47,341 nucleotides of DNA from contig NZ_JBDIAQ010000013.1 in NCBI RefSeq assembly GCF_039812505.1, positions 1 to 47,341 of the forward strand. The letters run 5' to 3'. The position numbers and the translations under genes were made by a program. Source of the stretch: Intrasporangium_A sp039812505 (GTDB lineage Bacteria > Actinomycetota > Actinomycetes > Actinomycetales > Dermatophilaceae). The notes beneath the pieces were generated by a model. The model was not told the DNA's origin. It saw nothing but the letters and a program-made list of their open reading frames with translations, and ran no database searches. Each line of letters starts with the position of its first letter. The stretch's first letter is position 1. This document shows positions 7,586-14,934 of this stretch, piece by piece.

Positions 7586-8298
7586 GGACCTGATTGTGTC
7601 GAACCGACCACGCCGACTCGAACCGATCCGACCAGGTCAGGCAGCCCGAGCGCCCTCGTGACCGCCCAGATCGAGGCCGGCGCAGACACCTGGGCCCCGC
7701 TCTGGTCGGTCGGGGCGAGCCGCAGGTCGCGTACGCCGACCGGGCTGCTCACGACGGTGCGGACCGGGACGACCTGGCTGAGCGGGGCGGGTGTGAGGCG
7801 GGTGGCTTCGACGGGCACCCGGGCCGAGGGCACCGGGGCACGGCTGCCGGCCTGCAGCGGCACGACGCTCAGACCCCAGGCCGCGGCGACCGACGCAGTC
7901 GCGGCAAGCGATGCGAAGACCGCGGCGCGAACGGGAGAACGATGCAGTGCCGGCGCGTTCGGGGCGACCGTCGGCACGGGGTGACGCAGCGCAGGGTGAC
8001 GCGGCGCGGGCTGGGGGTCGCGGAAGGGGCTGGCCGGCAGGTTGACCCGCACCCGGGCAGGGGCCGCGGGCACGGCCGGCACCTGGGGCTCGGTGGTCGC
8101 CAGACCCAGGAGCATGGAGTGCAGCGACTGGGGCACCCCGGTGTCGGCCTGCAACGCCAGCACGATTCGCCGTTCCTGCTCGGCCGCGGCCCGGCATACC
8201 TCGCAGGCGACGAGGTGCTGGTCGAAGAGCCGGAGCAGCGACTCCGGCAGCGTCCGGTCCACGTAGGCGCGGACGTGTCCGCGCAGGTGTGGGGTCAT
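7582..8298 (-). CDS. rseA: Anti-sigma factor with zinc-binding ZAS motif (RseA-like)
   Basis: A 238-residue anti-sigma factor. The N-terminus has the zinc anti-sigma motif HLVACEVC (H-x3-C-x2-C) near residues 25-32. Residues 75-120 are a Pro-rich linker, and a hydrophobic stretch around 130-150 (AAVFASLAATASVAAAWGL) could be a membrane segment. It should bind and silence the sigma factor encoded directly upstream. ATGA overlaps at both ends (8295-8298 with sigE, 7582-7585 with htrA) lock the three genes into one translational chain. The upstream in-frame extension to 8709 lies entirely inside sigE and is rejected. Confidence 0.9.
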   Translation of the reverse strand: MTPHLRGHVRAYVDRTLPESLLRLFDQHLVACEVCRAAAEQERRIVLALQADTGVPQSLHSMLLGLATTEPQVPAVPAAPARVRVNLPASPFRDPQPAPRHPALRHPVPTVAPNAPALHRSPVRAAVFASLAATASVAAAWGLSVVPLQAGSRAPVPSARVPVEATRLTPAPLSQVVPVRTVVSSPVGVRDLRLAPTDQSGAQVSAPASIWAVTRALGLPDLVGSVRVGVVGSTQSGP

Positions 8299-8939
8299 TG
8301 AGTACCCGCCGCGACTCTGCGACCCGGCAGGTGCAGGCCGGGCCGGGACGCCCTGGTGCGGGTGCTCGGGTCCGGGGCCCGGTGGGCCAGGGCCTCCCGG
8401 AGCTGGGCGCGACCGCGGTGGATGCGCGAGCGGACCGTGCCGAGCTTGACGCCCAATGTGGCGCTGATCTCCTCGTAGGACAGGCCCTCGATGTCGCACA
8501 GGACGACCGCCGCGCGGAACTCGGGTGACAGGGCATCGAGCGCGCGCTGCACGTCGTCGTCGAACCGGGTGTCGTCGAACGTCTGCTCCGGGCCCTTCTC
8601 GCGGCTCGCGATGCGCCCGGCCGCGTCCTCGGGCAGCGCGTCGAAGCGGATCCGCTGCTTGCGACGCATGCGGTCGAGGAACAGGTTGGTGGTGATCCGG
8701 TGAAGCCATCCCTCGAAGGTGCCCGGCTCGTAGGTGTTGAGCGAGCGGAAGACCCGCAGGAAGACGTCGTGGGTCAGGTCCTCCGCGTCGTGCGGGTTGC
8801 CGGTCAGACGGTAGGAGAGGCGGTACACGCGGGCAGAGTGCTGCTCGACGATCTCCGCCCAGCTGGGTGGGGTCCAGCCGGCGTCCGACGGGGCGCCGTG
8901 CCCGGTTCGGTCGGTCGTGGTCGTCACGCGCTCATTCAC
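8295..8939 (-). CDS. sigE: ECF RNA polymerase sigma factor, SigE type
   Basis: A 214-residue ECF sigma-70 factor. Region 2 is clear (VYRLSYRLTGNPHDAEDLTH, then GWLHRITTNLFLDRMRRKQ), as is region 4 (LSPEFRAAVVLCDIEGLSYE, then LGVKLGTVRSRIHRGRAQL). Like mycobacterial SigE it is followed by rseA, htrA and tatB and preceded by a divergent O-methyltransferase. The reading frame opens with GTG at 8939, close behind GAGAGG; an in-frame GTG at 8927 has better spacing to that sequence and is an alternative. A promoter of the type this sigma recognises lies just upstream, implying positive autoregulation. Confidence 0.95.
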   Translation of the reverse strand: MNERVTTTTDRTGHGAPSDAGWTPPSWAEIVEQHSARVYRLSYRLTGNPHDAEDLTHDVFLRVFRSLNTYEPGTFEGWLHRITTNLFLDRMRRKQRIRFDALPEDAAGRIASREKGPEQTFDDTRFDDDVQRALDALSPEFRAAVVLCDIEGLSYEEISATLGVKLGTVRSRIHRGRAQLREALAHRAPDPSTRTRASRPGLHLPGRRVAAGTQ

Positions 8940-8965
8940 CTCTCGAAGAGTTTGCCACAGGGCAC

Positions 8966-8991
8966 AACGTCACCCCTGCTCGTTTCGTTCC
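8966..8991 (-). promoter_or_regulatory. SigE-type autoregulatory promoter (GGAAC-N18-GTT)
   Basis: On the minus strand GGAAC (8987-8991) and GTT (8966-8968) are separated by 18 bases. This matches the GGAAC/GTT consensus of the SigE/RpoE-like ECF group. It ends 26 bases upstream of the sigE start, giving a short untranslated leader. Confidence 0.7.
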
Positions 8992-9107
8992 CCCATCGTG
9001 CGACCTCGGGCCAGCCGCCCCCTGTGGTGAACCTGAGAGCCACCTGTGGACGGTGATCCCCTCGTCAGCCGGCCAGAAGGGCGGCAAGGGCCGTGGTCGC
9101 GTGACAG

Positions 9108-9113
9108 TAGGGT
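9108..9113 (+). promoter_or_regulatory. -10 box TAGGGT of the O-methyltransferase gene
   Basis: The string TAGGGTGGCGCCATG gives exact 6-base spacing to the ATG at 9120. Confidence 0.65.
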
Positions 9114-9119
9114 GGCGCC

Positions 9120-9743
9120 ATGAGTTCGCAGAAGCTGGCCGCGTGGGCCCACGCCGAGGAGTTCGTCGCTCCGTCCGAGCATGTCGAGGCCGCGCGACGG
9201 CGGGCCGACGAGCTGGGAGTCGACGCCATCGACAACGGGGCCGGGGCCACGCTCCAGGTCCTCGCCGCTGCGGTCGGGGCCAGGGCCGTCATGGAGATCG
9301 GGACGGGTGCCGGGGTGTCGGGGCTCTGGCTGCTCGGCGGGATGGCGCCCGACGGCATCCTCACCACGATCGACCTCGAGCCGGAGCACCAGCGCGCAGC
9401 GCGGGGCGCCTTCGCTGCGGCCGGGATCGCCCACCAGCGGACCCGGGTCATCACCGGCCGGGCTGCCGAGGTGCTGCCGAGGATGACCGACGGGGCCTAC
9501 GACATGCTGATCATCGACGCCGACCGCACGGACTACCCGGCCTACGTCGAGCAGGCCACCCGGCTGCTGCGACATGGCGGGACACTGGTCATGTCATGGT
9601 CCGACAGGGAGTCGGACCCGGCCGCCCGTGACCCCGAGACGACGACCCTGCGCGAGGTCGGCCGAGCCCTGCGCGACCACGACCAGTTCACGACCGCGCT
9701 GCTTCCGGTCAGCTCCGGCCTGCTCGTCGCGGTGAAGCGCTGA
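9120..9743 (+). CDS. SAM-dependent O-methyltransferase (Methyltransf_3 type)
   Basis: A 207-residue class I methyltransferase. The SAM-binding motif is VMEIGTGAGVSGLWLL (about residues 57-72), followed by the acidic strand LTTIDLEPEH and DMLIIDADR, which holds the metal- and substrate-side Asp of caffeoyl-CoA/catechol O-methyltransferase-like enzymes. The natural substrate is unknown. It is divergent from sigE, in the same arrangement as Rv1220c beside sigE in M. tuberculosis. Its message appears leaderless. A 21-bp tandem repeat array and a strong terminator follow its stop codon. Confidence 0.9.
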   Translation: MSSQKLAAWAHAEEFVAPSEHVEAARRRADELGVDAIDNGAGATLQVLAAAVGARAVMEIGTGAGVSGLWLLGGMAPDGILTTIDLEPEHQRAARGAFAAAGIAHQRTRVITGRAAEVLPRMTDGAYDMLIIDADRTDYPAYVEQATRLLRHGGTLVMSWSDRESDPAARDPETTTLREVGRALRDHDQFTTALLPVSSGLLVAVKR

Positions 9744-9754
9744 GCCTCGTCGCC

Positions 9755-9817
9755 GCGGAGCGCCGAGCCGGTGGCGCGGAGCGCCGAGCCGGTGGCGCGG
9801 AGCGCCGAGCCGGTGGC
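9755..9817. repeat. Three 21-bp tandem repeats
   Basis: Three identical copies start at 9755, 9776 and 9797, each beginning GCGGAGCGCCGAGCC and ending GGTGGC; a partial fourth runs into the terminator. The junction of units forms the mini-hairpin GGCGC-GGA-GCGCC. A single related copy of 16 identical bases (GGCGCGGAGCGCCGAG) lies at 39878-39893 after another gene. The array sits between convergent genes and has no credible ORF. Confidence 0.9.
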
Positions 9818-9819
9818 GC

Positions 9820-9856
9820 GGCGAGGGCCCCGACCCGGCGGGTCGGGGCCCTCGCC
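9820..9856. terminator. Strong bidirectional terminator hairpin
   Basis: A perfect 17-bp G+C-rich stem (9820-9836 with 9840-9856) closes a GGC loop between the convergent O-methyltransferase and DUF3117 genes. There is no U-tract, as is common in actinomycetes. Confidence 0.75.
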
Positions 9857-9868
9857 CGGTGCGGGACC

Positions 9869-10042
9869 TCAGCTGACGCCGTCGCATCCCTGGATCGCGT
9901 CACGCAGGGCTGCTGCCTCGTCCGGAGTCATCTCGACGACAAGACGACCGCCCCCCTCGAGCGGCATACGCAGCACGATGCCGCGGCCTTCCTTGACGAC
10001 CTCCAGCGGTCCGTCTCCGGTCCTCGGCTTCATTGCTGCCAT
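9869..10042 (-). CDS. DUF3117 small conserved actinobacterial protein
   Basis: A 57-residue protein that I translated by eye from the minus strand. It starts MAAMKPRTGDGPLEVVKEGR, continues through IVLRMPLEGGGRLVVEM and TPDEAAALRDAI, and ends in GCDGVS. This is a near-textbook DUF3117 member (Rv1211-like), nearly universal in Actinomycetota and of unknown function. GGAAGGGGAGTC directly before the ATG is a strong ribosome-binding site. The Arg-Met-Pro-Leu codons at 9961-9969 contain a GCGGCATAC copy. It is divergent from the enoyl-CoA hydratase gene. Confidence 0.95.
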   Translation of the reverse strand: MAAMKPRTGDGPLEVVKEGRGIVLRMPLEGGGRLVVEMTPDEAAALRDAIQGCDGVS

Positions 10043-10185
10043 GACTCCCCTTCCGTAGACATGCGTGGGTGCTACGAACCATTATTCCGGACCGCCTCGA
10101 CGAGGCCTAATCGTGGGTGTGCCCCAGAGCACGGGCAGCCGGCGGCGCTTCCCTTCCCCGAGATCGATGGGACAGAGTTGCGGAC

Positions 10186-10989
10186 ATGACCGAGACCCCG
10201 CCCCCAGACCCGCTCCAGCTCGAGACCGCCGACGCCGTCGCCTGGGTACGACTCTGCCGCCCCGATGCGTTGAACAGCCTCGACACGGCGCTCAAGGAGG
10301 CCCTGCGAGACACCCTGTGGCAGGTGGCGGCCGATCCCGACGTCCGCTGCGTCGTGCTCACCGGCACGGGACGGGCCTTCTGCGTCGGCCAGGACCTCAA
10401 GGAACACCTGGCCAACCTCGCGGCCGGTGACGCGCACCTGGGGACGACGGTCACCGAGCACTACAACCCGATCGTCGAGGCCCTCGCCGGGATGGACAAG
10501 CCGGTCGTGGCGGCACTCAACGGGGTGGCCGCCGGTGCAGGGCTCAGCTTCGCCCTCGCCTGCGACTTCCGGGTCGCGGTCGCCACGGCCTCGTTGAACA
10601 CCTCCTTCGCCGGGATCGGTCTCTCGTGCGACTCGGGCGCGTCGTGGCACCTGCCCCGGCTGGTCGGGCCGGCCAAGGCCAAGGAGCTGCTGTACTTCCC
10701 CCGTTCGGTTCCCGCGGCCGAGGCGCTCGAGCTCGGCCTGCTCACCAAGGTCGTGCCCGCCGAGGCGTTCGAGGACACGGTCCGCGAGTTCGCGACGATG
10801 CTCGCGCACGGGCCCACGCTCGCCTACGGCTCGATCCGCCGGGCCGTCGCCTACAGCTCGACGCACGACCTGGCGGCCGCGCTCGTGCACGAGGGTGAGC
10901 TGATGAACCGGACCGGCGCCAGCACTGACCACCGCGCCGCCGTCGACGCGTTCGTCGCCAAGCAGAGGCCGACCTTCACCGGCCGCTGA
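10186..10989 (+). CDS. Enoyl-CoA hydratase/isomerase family protein
   Basis: A 267-residue crotonase-fold protein. Oxyanion-hole motifs are visible: GTGRAFCVGQDL (about residues 61-72) and the helix-capping NGVAAGAGLSFALACDFRVA (about 106-125), followed by FAGIGLSCDSG. The second catalytic glutamate of classical hydratases is replaced in the GLSCDSGASW region by Asp/Ser, closer to PaaG-type isomerases; exact chemistry is undetermined. A CAGAGT box 7 bases before the ATG suggests a leaderless message and supports this start over in-frame codons further upstream. It has no obvious operon partner. Confidence 0.88.
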   Translation: MTETPPPDPLQLETADAVAWVRLCRPDALNSLDTALKEALRDTLWQVAADPDVRCVVLTGTGRAFCVGQDLKEHLANLAAGDAHLGTTVTEHYNPIVEALAGMDKPVVAALNGVAAGAGLSFALACDFRVAVATASLNTSFAGIGLSCDSGASWHLPRLVGPAKAKELLYFPRSVPAAEALELGLLTKVVPAEAFEDTVREFATMLAHGPTLAYGSIRRAVAYSSTHDLAAALVHEGELMNRTGASTDHRAAVDAFVAKQRPTFTGR

Positions 10990-11054
10990 CTCGCCGGCCC
11001 GGGCGCCCGCCCGTCCCCTCGCCGGACCCTCGACACCTGCTCCGCTCAGCGACT

Positions 11055-11115
11055 CAGCGGGCCCGCTGCTCCGCCCAGGGGAGCAGCGGGCCCGCTGCTC
11101 CGCCCAGCGGAGCAG
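11055..11115. terminator. Repeated palindromic terminator region between convergent genes
   Basis: An exact 22-bp palindrome (11080-11101, arms GGAGCAGCGGG and CCCGCTGCTCC) is flanked by a second copy of CAGCGGGCCCGCTGCTCC 29 bases to its left and GGAGCAG to its right. Several alternative stems are possible. It fits a bidirectional terminator between the hydratase and PIG-V genes. Confidence 0.65.
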
Positions 11116-11161
11116 GTAATGAGGGACCCGCCAACGGTGGTGGCACGCTCGCAGCCCCGTG

Positions 11162-12373
11162 TCACGGCGGGTAGTCGGTCGGCGGCACGAACCTCCAGAG
11201 GGTCTCCGTCCACCAGTACTGGCCGACGACGCACAGCACGAGCAGCGGGACCCCCCGGGCGAGCAGCCCGCGCCACGTGGTCCCGCGCCGGTCGGCCCAG
11301 CCCGCCCCGACGAGCGGGACGAGGAGCGGGAAGAGCGGGACGAGGTAGCGCACGATGCTCGTGAACGGGTCGAGCACCGCAGCCAGGTAGACCGGGTAGG
11401 CCAGCGACCACGCGCGCAGGTCTGCCCGTAGCGCCGCCGCCCACGGGCCGGCGACCATGCCGATGATGACCAGGGGGATGACGGCGAGCAGGAGCGGCCC
11501 CCAGATGTCACCGAGCCACCACTTGGCCACGCCGGGCCAAGGCGTGAAGAGCTCGAGATGCCCCGAGCCTCGCCAGGCCGCCATCGTGTCGGTGTACGCG
11601 CCCGGGCTGCCGGTGCGAAACCAGGCGATGGCCGGCCAGAGCAGCCCGGCGATGGCGCACCCGAGCAACGCCGCCGCCATCGACGCGTACTCCGGCGTGC
11701 CGATCGGGTGCCGTCCTCGGTTTCGCCACCGGACCAGGACGACCACCAGGGTGACCAGCCCCAGCGGCACCCCGATCGGTCTCGACAGCCCGATGAGCAG
11801 GGCGATCGCCGTGGCGACGAGCCAGCGCCGGCGGTCGAGCGCGCAGAGGTAGCCGACCAGCAGGAGCATCGCCAGCGCCTCGCTGTAGGCCAGCTGCAAG
11901 GTCACAGCGGCGGGGAAGCTGGCCCAGAGCACGACCACGACCAGCGCGGCACGCTCCCCGACCCGGTCACGCAGCAGCATTCCCATCAGCAGTGCCGCGC
12001 CGAAGCCGCAGAGCAACGCGACGGTCGAGCCGGCGGTGGGAAAGGTGAGCCCGGTGAGCTGCATCACCGCCCGCGAGGCGAGCGGGAAGAGTGGGTAGAA
12101 GGCCCACGGGTTCTGCTGCACGTGCCCGTCCGGCCCGAGCGGAAGGACGTCGGGGTAGCCGTGCAGCGCGATCTGCTGGTACCACTGCCCGTCCCAGAGA
12201 GCCGTGAAGCTCCAGTAGGTGACCGGTACGTCCGGCCCGCCCGTCATTCCGCTCGGCACCTGCCGTGGCAGCACCGCGAGCAGGATCAGCGTCGTGACGA
12301 CCCGGCACGCGGCATAGAGCCCGAGCACGGTCAGCCCGAAGGTGCGGCGGGCCCGCCCCGCGCCGGGCGTCAT
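11162..12373 (-). CDS. PIG-V-like integral membrane mannosyltransferase
   Basis: A 403-residue polytopic membrane protein with about ten hydrophobic helices. The motifs WDGQWYQQIALHGYP (about residues 60-74) and WAFYPLFPLASR (about 90-101) match the PIG-V (PF04188)/GT-C glycosyltransferase signature, in which the Asp of WDG is catalytic. In actinomycetes such enzymes use polyprenyl-phosphate sugars for cell-envelope glycolipids or glycoproteins; the acceptor here is unknown. Its ATG overlaps the stop of the DivIVA-like gene (ATGA), so it is the last gene of a three-gene operon. Confidence 0.82.
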   Translation of the reverse strand: MTPGAGRARRTFGLTVLGLYAACRVVTTLILLAVLPRQVPSGMTGGPDVPVTYWSFTALWDGQWYQQIALHGYPDVLPLGPDGHVQQNPWAFYPLFPLASRAVMQLTGLTFPTAGSTVALLCGFGAALLMGMLLRDRVGERAALVVVVLWASFPAAVTLQLAYSEALAMLLLVGYLCALDRRRWLVATAIALLIGLSRPIGVPLGLVTLVVVLVRWRNRGRHPIGTPEYASMAAALLGCAIAGLLWPAIAWFRTGSPGAYTDTMAAWRGSGHLELFTPWPGVAKWWLGDIWGPLLLAVIPLVIIGMVAGPWAAALRADLRAWSLAYPVYLAAVLDPFTSIVRYLVPLFPLLVPLVGAGWADRRGTTWRGLLARGVPLLVLCVVGQYWWTETLWRFVPPTDYPP

Positions 12374-12939
12374 TCGGCCCGCGGGTGCTGGCGCGGTTCG
12401 GCGCCACGCAACGGTTCGGCGGCGCGCAGGGGTGGGGCGCCACCACCCCCGGATGGAGCGTCACCCATGGTTCCGGCGCCACCCCCGGGCGGAGCGTCAC
12501 CCATGGTTCCGGCGCCACCCCCGGACGGAGCGTCACCCCCGGATGGGTCACGCTCCCACGGGTGGTCCGCGGTGGGTCGGGTCGGGTCGGGCGGGTCCAC
12601 CTCGACCGACGACCCGGGCGGCGTGGTCGACGGACCCGACGGGACCGGTCCGGTGGCACCGGGGGCGTCGGCGAGCAGCACGCCCAGCTGTTCGTCTTTT
12701 TCCTTCAGCTCCCGACGGAGCCGACCGATGACCGCATCGACCTCACTCATGCGGTAGCCCCGGACCGCGACGTCGAAGCGCAGGTTCTCGAGATCGGCGT
12801 CGGTCAGCTCGTCGTCAGGCAGTGGTTCGTGGCTGAGCGTCGAGGTCGCCCGGCCCATTCCCCCGCCGACGTACCCGAGCAGGAGTGCGGCCACCCCGCA
12901 GAGGACGACGATGCCGACGAGCAGGAAGAGCCACTTCAC
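12370..12939 (-). CDS. Membrane-anchored DivIVA-domain protein with repetitive tail
   Basis: A 189-residue protein. Residues 2-23 are an N-terminal membrane helix (KWLFLLVGIVVLCGVAALLL). Residues about 45-85 hold a DivIVA-like motif (FDVAVRGYRMSEVDAVIGRL) that should start a coiled coil. The tail is Pro/Gly/Ser-rich, with about three 12-residue repeats of the GDAPSGGGAGTM type encoded by a 36-bp tandem repeat. It may be a small polarity or septum scaffold, similar in position to Rv1209 (inference). The GTG start overlaps the LOG gene stop (GTGA), and its own stop overlaps the PIG-V start. Confidence 0.82.
   Translation of the reverse strand: MKWLFLLVGIVVLCGVAALLLGYVGGGMGRATSTLSHEPLPDDELTDADLENLRFDVAVRGYRMSEVDAVIGRLRRELKEKDEQLGVLLADAPGATGPVPSGPSTTPPGSSVEVDPPDPTRPTADHPWERDPSGGDAPSGGGAGTMGDAPPGGGAGTMGDAPSGGGGAPPLRAAEPLRGAEPRQHPRAE
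12437..12546. repeat. 36-bp tandem repeat inside the DivIVA-like gene
   Basis: Copies at about 12437-12474 (with a small insertion), 12475-12510 and 12511-12546 (3' end diverged) share GGCGCCACCCCCGG and GGAGCGTCACCCATGG. They keep frame and encode the Gly/Ser/Ala-rich tail repeats. Confidence 0.85.
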
Positions 12940-13718
12940 GCCGAGGGCTCCGCGTGGGTCTGGACCAACCGGACGGCCTCCGCAGGATCGTCGGTCAGCG
13001 TCAGCCGTGCGACGTCGCCGGCGTCTATCATCCCCTTGGCCAGCGGTCCATCCTGCAGCCAGTCGATCAGGCCCCGCCAGTAGTCCTTGCCCAGCAGCAC
13101 CAGCGGGAAGTCGGTCACCTTCCGGGTCTGCGCCAGGGTCAGGGCCTCGAAGACCTCGTCGAGGGTGCCGTAACCACCCGGCAGGACGATGAACCCCTGG
13201 GAGTACTTGACGAACATCGTCTTGCGGGCGAAGAAGTAGCGGAAGTTGATGCCGAGGTCGACGTACGGGTTCAGCCCCGCCTCGAAGGGCAGCTCGATGC
13301 CCAGCCCGACCGAGGTTCCCCCAGCCTCGAACGCGCCCTTGTTCGCCGCCTCCATGGCCCCCGGCCCACCGCCGGTGATGACGGCGAACCCCGCCTCGAC
13401 GGCAAGCCGGCCGACCTCGACGCCCAAGGCATAGTCGGGATCCTCGGGCGCCACCCGGGCCGAGCCGAACACCCCGACGGCGGGCCCGAGCTCGGCGAGC
13501 GTCCCGAACCCCTCGACGAACTCGGACTGGATGCGCATGACCCGCCACGGGTCGGCGTGCAGCCAGTCGGTCGGCTGCCTCCGGTCCAGCAGGCGCTGGT
13601 CGGTCGTCGTGGCCGGGACCCGCCCGCGGCGCCAGGTGACCGGACCCGAGCGGCGCTCGCTGCCCCCCGCCTCGAGGTCCTCGTCATCCGGCTGCCCGCC
13701 GGGCCCTGGGTGCGTCAC
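12936..13718 (-). CDS. LOG-family cytokinin-riboside-5'-monophosphate phosphoribohydrolase (TIGR00730)
   Basis: A 260-residue Rossmann-fold protein. The LOG signature PGGYGTLDE sits near residue 180, preceded by GGGPGAMEAANKGAFEAG, which supplies the conserved Arg/Lys-poor phosphate loop, and GVFGSAR near residue 87. Family members hydrolyse nucleoside 5'-monophosphates to base plus ribose 5-phosphate; Rv1205 of M. tuberculosis makes cytokinin-like bases. The GTG start is supported by TAGGGT 6 bases upstream. It is the first gene of a tightly overlapping operon with the DivIVA-like and PIG-V genes. Confidence 0.92.
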   Translation of the reverse strand: MTHPGPGGQPDDEDLEAGGSERRSGPVTWRRGRVPATTTDQRLLDRRQPTDWLHADPWRVMRIQSEFVEGFGTLAELGPAVGVFGSARVAPEDPDYALGVEVGRLAVEAGFAVITGGGPGAMEAANKGAFEAGGTSVGLGIELPFEAGLNPYVDLGINFRYFFARKTMFVKYSQGFIVLPGGYGTLDEVFEALTLAQTRKVTDFPLVLLGKDYWRGLIDWLQDGPLAKGMIDAGDVARLTLTDDPAEAVRLVQTHAEPSA

Positions 13719-13724
13719 AGGGCA

Positions 13725-13730
13725 ACCCTA
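13725..13730 (-). promoter_or_regulatory. -10 box TAGGGT of the LOG operon
   Basis: The minus strand reads TAGGGT, TGCCCT, then the GTG at 13718, so spacing is 6 bases. This box would drive the LOG, DivIVA-like and PIG-V genes together. Confidence 0.65.
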
Positions 13731-13750
13731 TGCGCGACCGGTCGTCGGGT

Positions 13751-14857
13751 TCAGGAGAGCCAGCGCAGCAGGGCCTGCTCTGCTCGCCCGTACTGCACCA
13801 CCGGGCAGCGCTCGTCGTCCATGTGGGCCAGGTTCGGGTCGCCGGGGCCGAAGTTGACCGCCGGGATGCCGAGCTCGGCGAAGCGGGCGACGTCGGTCCA
13901 GCCCTCCTTCGGACCCACCGGCAGCCCGAGGGCCGCCACGAACGCCTGCGCCGCCGGCAGGTGCAACCCGGGTCGGGCGCCCGCGACCGCGTCGCCGAGC
14001 ACGCACTCGAATCCCTCGAACACCCCGCGCACGTGCTCGAACGCCGCGTCGACCGACTTGTCGGGCGCGAACCGGTAGTTGACCCTGACGACGCAGCGGT
14101 CGGGGATCACGTTGCCGGCGATCCCACCCTCGATCCCGACCGCCTGGAGGGCCTCGTGGTAGTCGAGCCCGTCGACCGTGACCGTCGCGGCCCGGTAGCC
14201 GGCGAGCCGGGAGAGCACCTCGGCCGCGTCGTGGATGGCGTTGTGGCCGTTCCACGGCCGGGCCGAGTGGGCCGCCACCCCCGTCGTGGTCACATCGACC
14301 CGCAGGGAGCCCTTGCACCCCCCCTCGATGGCCGCGCCGGTCGGCTCGAGGAGCACCGCGAAGTCGCCGGCGAGCAGCTCCGGCCGCCGCGCCCCGAGAC
14401 GCGCCAGCCCGTTCAGGTCCGCCTCGATCTCCTCGCACTCGTAGAACAGGAAGGTCAGGTCGCGGCTCGGCTCCGGCACGAGGTGCGCGATCCGGAGCAT
14501 GACGGCGACCCCGCCCTTCATGTCGACCGTGCCCCGACCCCAGAGCTCGCCCTCGACCAGCCGGGTCGGCACGTTGGGCGTCGCGCCGCCCGGAAAGGTG
14601 CTGATCGGCACGGTGTCGAGATGCCCGGCGAGGACCACCCGCTCGGCGCGTCCGAGGTGGGTGCGAGCCACCAGCGTGTTGTCGACCCGGAGCACCTCCA
14701 GGTGCCCCAGGCCCTGCAGGGCCGCCTCGACGGCGTCGGCCAGCGCCGTCTCGTCCCGGCTGACGGAGGGCACGTCACAGATCGCGGCAGTGAGCGCGGT
14801 GACCTCGCTGGACGGGTCGAGGACGGCGGGTACGGGACCTGGGTCGGTGGGCGGCAT
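13751..14857 (-). CDS. dapE: Succinyl-diaminopimelate desuccinylase
   Basis: A 368-residue M20-family metallohydrolase. Metal-ligand motifs are visible: LAGHLDTVP (about 75-83), GRGTVDMKGG (about 107-116), CEEIEA (about 140-145) and the C-terminal NFGPGDPNLAHMDDE with the last His ligand. It hydrolyses N-succinyl-LL-diaminopimelate to LL-diaminopimelate and succinate for lysine and peptidoglycan. The gene is divergent from dapD, 77 bases apart, and both appear leaderless, so the two are probably controlled from one short region. Its start codon is embedded in a GCGGCATAC copy. Confidence 0.95.
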   Translation of the reverse strand: MPPTDPGPVPAVLDPSSEVTALTAAICDVPSVSRDETALADAVEAALQGLGHLEVLRVDNTLVARTHLGRAERVVLAGHLDTVPISTFPGGATPNVPTRLVEGELWGRGTVDMKGGVAVMLRIAHLVPEPSRDLTFLFYECEEIEADLNGLARLGARRPELLAGDFAVLLEPTGAAIEGGCKGSLRVDVTTTGVAAHSARPWNGHNAIHDAAEVLSRLAGYRAATVTVDGLDYHEALQAVGIEGGIAGNVIPDRCVVRVNYRFAPDKSVDAAFEHVRGVFEGFECVLGDAVAGARPGLHLPAAQAFVAALGLPVGPKEGWTDVARFAELGIPAVNFGPGDPNLAHMDDERCPVVQYGRAEQALLRWLS

Positions 14858-14863
14858 ACCGGA

Positions 14864-14869
14864 AGGCTA
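14864..14869 (-). promoter_or_regulatory. -10 box TAGCCT of dapE
   Basis: The minus strand reads TAGCCTTCCGGTATGCCGCC: 6 bases separate the box from the ATG, which lies inside the GTATGCCGC motif. A nearly identical module starts the GNAT gene at 35570. Confidence 0.65.
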
Positions 14870-14922
14870 GCGGCAGCCGGCCCACCACTCGGGCGCGGTT
14901 TCGGGTGCTCCCCGGCGCCCCC

Positions 14923-14928
14923 TACCCT
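14923..14928 (+). promoter_or_regulatory. -10 box TACCCT of dapD
   Basis: The string TACCCTTGCCGCATG gives 6-base spacing to the ATG at 14935. It faces the dapE box only 53 bases away. Confidence 0.65.
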
Positions 14929-14934
14929 TGCCGC

